From Cerioporus squamosus (taxonomy: Eukaryota > Basidiomycota > Agaricomycetes > Polyporales > Polyporaceae): a stretch of DNA of 64,000 bases. The stretch spans positions 124,001-188,000 of the forward strand of contig JABYQS010000013.1 in assembly GCA_022592435.1 (NCBI GenBank), in the 5' to 3' direction. The position numbers were made by a program, and so were the translations under genes. The notes under the pieces were generated by a model, which worked only from the letters and a program-made list of their open reading frames with translations, was not told the DNA's origin and searched no databases. This document shows positions 61,774-64,000 of this stretch, one piece after another (the first letter of the stretch is position 1; the number at the start of each line of letters is the position of its first letter).

Positions 61774-64000
61774 TCATGCGAACGGATACTTCGAGCGGTC
61801 TAGCCTCGACACCGGTCTCTGAGTAGGGGTAATCGGCGACGCAGACGGCAAAGATGGGAGTGGAGGAGCAGGGAACTCGTCGAGCATGCTCAACTTCAGC
61901 GGCCCTTCGCGGTTCGGGATGACTGTACATATCGTGTCAGGACCACACAAGAGGAAGAACATCAACCTGAGGACGCACCATTGGGATTGTCGAACGCCCT
62001 CGCCCTCTCCGAGATCAGTGTGCTACTCCTGGGACCACGCGGTGCAGCGCGAGTGGGCATCGTCTTCGACCTGTTGAGTTCAGCAGATCTCAAGGCAGAC
62101 AAGGGCGATGCCGACGCGGGTGATGAAGCATCCGTCGGTGTCCGGAAGCCTCGGTGCCATTCTTCAGGAGGCGAAGGCAACTGGGGAGAACGGCCGTTGA
62201 TGGGTGACCGTCCCTCTTCCGCGAGCGGGCTCATCATGCTGGTCTGCCTGCGGACGACTGGCGATGCTGACGGTGCTGACGCTAAGTCTGGCGTCGAAGG
62301 CAAGGGCCCGAATGTTGACATCGGCCGAGGACCTGCTGATGAGATGCGTCGATTGACAGCCGGGTGCGATGGCAGACCGGACATGCGGTTGAGGGACCGT
62401 TGAGTGGGTGCCACTGGCGGCACGTCTCCGTTCAGCGGCTGGACGGTCGAGATGGGGCGCGCACCGAGAGGTCGGGGCGGTGTCGAAGGCGCAACAGACA
62501 CGGGGGTGGCGCTGACAGTCCCCGAACGCGAACGCGAGCGAACCAACCCAGGTGCTGGCGCCGGCGATGCTGGTGCTGGTGCAGGAGCGGTCACCATTTC
62601 GAAGAGGAGGGGAGAAGCCGGGTCAGCATCTGAGCCTGTAGGACTTGGCTCAACCGCGACGATGGTGGGGATAGCCATATGTTCATTCGGGTGGTCCTCA
62701 TCGCGAAGATTCATCTCGGCCGGGCGACGAGGCGGTCGAGGGAGCGCTGCCGTAGGAGCGGGGACAGGCGGATCTGAGCGCGAGGTGGCGCGCGCACGCG
62801 GAGGGGACGGCGCACGAGCCGGGGAGGGAGCACGAACTGGCGCGAACGTCGGTACTGGAGGTGGTGGACGCGCTGGGGCAGGTGCGGGCGGAGGTGGCAT
62901 GCTTGTTCGCATATGTGAACGCGTGGGCGAGGGCACAGGATCGGATGTGCGGATACGTGCTGTTGCTTGCACCTCAGCAAAAACCTCAGCACGCAGCTCC
63001 ATATGGCTATACTTCGGCTTCCTACGCTCGTGTACGGGTGCGCTCACGGAGTGCGACCTTCAGCAAACAGCTGTGTCACGAGTTCCGCATGAGTGAACCT
63101 AGGCTTCCTAGCTACACGAGTCTTCGTCGCTGAGGTTATGGTGGACCGAGTTGCAGGTCCCCATGAACTCGGATAAACCTCAATGAACGGGTAAACCGCC
63201 GGATCTGGTCAAGGTTATGTCAAACGACAGCTTCCATTGCGAAGATAGGATGCTTACAGATAACCAGGTGGGGGTACTGCGACACCGCGGGGACCTTGCC
63301 GGCCAATTCCACATTTATGCTCGTGTCCTCCGACGCTACCGTAGGGTAGATGACAAGGTGTGGATACACAGGCGGGTCTGCAAGACTTGTCAGTATCTGT
63401 GCACGCTACGTCGAGATAAAACATACAAGGGCAAATGTTGGGATATAACGAAGGTAGCTCCACGGTAACACCGCGTCCTATGCGGGCAGAGGAAAGCGGG
63501 AGTCCGGATATGGCAGACATGGGCCTCATGGTATGCGCATTTCTGGGCAAGGGCGGGACAGGAGGCAAGCCGCGCTTCCAGGAAGGCTTTCGGGCATGTC
63601 CGTTCGCAACCTTGTTCGCGATGTTACTGGGCATGTCGGCCGCGGGAAGCCTCCCGCGCGCATTGTACGCATTGGTGGGAGGGTAAAGCGTGTCCAAACT
63701 GTACGGGTACACCGCAGGGTCTGAAGCACCGCGTTCAAGAAGAAGAACAAGGATAACAAGTCATGATACTCACAGATGTTGAAAACCGGGTAGCAGCACG
63801 GCAGCGTTACATCGATACCACCGTCGGCGCGATCGCTCTTGATAGGGACCTCTGGGTAGATGTCATATACGCTCCATGGATACGCAGGGGGGTCTGTATA
63901 TGGAGGTGTGAACATTGCGTACGAAGGCGTGACATGGTCACTCACAGATCTCCAGAACGGGGTAGGCCTTTGACAAGGTAACCACGACTTCGCGACTGGC
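61774..64000 (-). CDS. Modular repeat protein with YP motifs (gene runs off the right edge)
   Basis: Minus-strand gene open at the window end. Exons: 63946-64000 (partial), 63774-63893, 63427-63720, 63258-63377, 61979-63204 and 61774-61922. All junctions are phase 1. The first four split a Tyr codon that begins the motif Y-P-[PA]-[AV]-Y-P, followed by a second Y-P pair (PPAYPWSVYDIYPEVP; PAVYPYSLDTLYPP; PPVYPHLVIYPTV; PAVYPFIEVYPSS). Modules end with an I-x-V-x-L and a YP block. The large fifth exon adds two related blocks, VARKPRFTHAELVTQLFAEG and ERRKPKYSHMELRAEVFAEV, then a long Pro/Ala/Ser-rich region. It ends in IPNREGPLKLSMLDEFP. One base is missing near 63048; adding it makes exon five fit. 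No domain family recognised; no membrane helix seen. Function unknown. Confidence 0.65.
63204..64000 (-). repeat. Phase-1 exon repeats of the YP-motif gene
   Basis: Complete repeat exons of 120 (63774-63893), 294 (63427-63720) and 120 bases (63258-63377), flanked by a partial copy at the edge and a fused last copy starting at 63204. The introns between them are similar in size (51-53 nt where measured, e.g. 63205-63257 and 63721-63773). The shared phase allows whole exons to be added or lost without breaking the frame. Confidence 0.75.

Overview
This window looks like nuclear DNA of a filamentous basidiomycete, probably an Agaricomycete. It is GC-rich, and most genes are cut by many short introns (about 41-99 nt, mostly 50-65) with GT..AG ends. 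It carries single-copy fungal housekeeping genes (BFR1, NHP2, TFIIF alpha, RPL35, NDR kinase, RDH54). No rRNA, tRNA, CRISPR array, plasmid feature or intact transposon was recognised. All identifications are by eye from protein motifs. Exon borders were read from splice signals plus codon phase, and no search was run.

Layout. 0-4 kb: the 3' end of an RFX-type transcription factor, BFR1, and the H/ACA snoRNP protein NHP2. 5-14 kb: a bHLH regulator, a remnant of a serine-protease-like domain, TFIIF alpha (RAP74), and a GPI-type chitin deacetylase. 13.7-17.8 kb: a 4-kb stretch with no supportable gene. 17.8-22 kb: a Nak1/Kic1-type GCK kinase and ribosomal protein L35. 22.7-33.4 kb: an accessory-looking block with a short orphan ORF, two tandem membrane/coiled-coil paralogues (one built from duplicated exons), a WG-repeat protein and an STB6-type protein. 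33.7-44.6 kb: a CCDC47-like ER protein, a small orphan protein, a PX/PXB protein like yeast Lec1, the NDR kinase Cbk1/Orb6, and a proline-rich protein. 45-53 kb: a mitochondrial PDH/BCKDH-type kinase, a CipC-like protein, a doubtful spliced gene, and a 20-exon patatin-type triacylglycerol lipase. 53.5-64 kb: two tandem PUB-domain genes, the Rad54-family translocase RDH54 with two ZGRF1-like (DUF2439) domains, and a modular repeat protein running off the right edge.

Functional links. Both kinases of the RAM/MOR morphogenesis network (Kic1/Nak1 and Cbk1/Orb6) lie about 20 kb apart. The chitin deacetylase acts in the cell wall, which that network controls. BFR1, NHP2, RPL35 and TFIIF alpha form an ordinary expression-machinery background.

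Most unusual. (1) The right-edge gene is built from phase-1 exons whose junctions all split a Tyr codon in a Y-P-P/A-x-Y-P motif. (2) A coiled-coil membrane gene has tandem duplicated exon-intron units. (3) The PUB gene pair keeps identical internal exon lengths of 132, 18 and 168 nt. (4) Seven one-base frame deficits fall in otherwise well-preserved exons, six of them between 24.9 and 32.8 kb. They may be base-calling errors or genuine decay.
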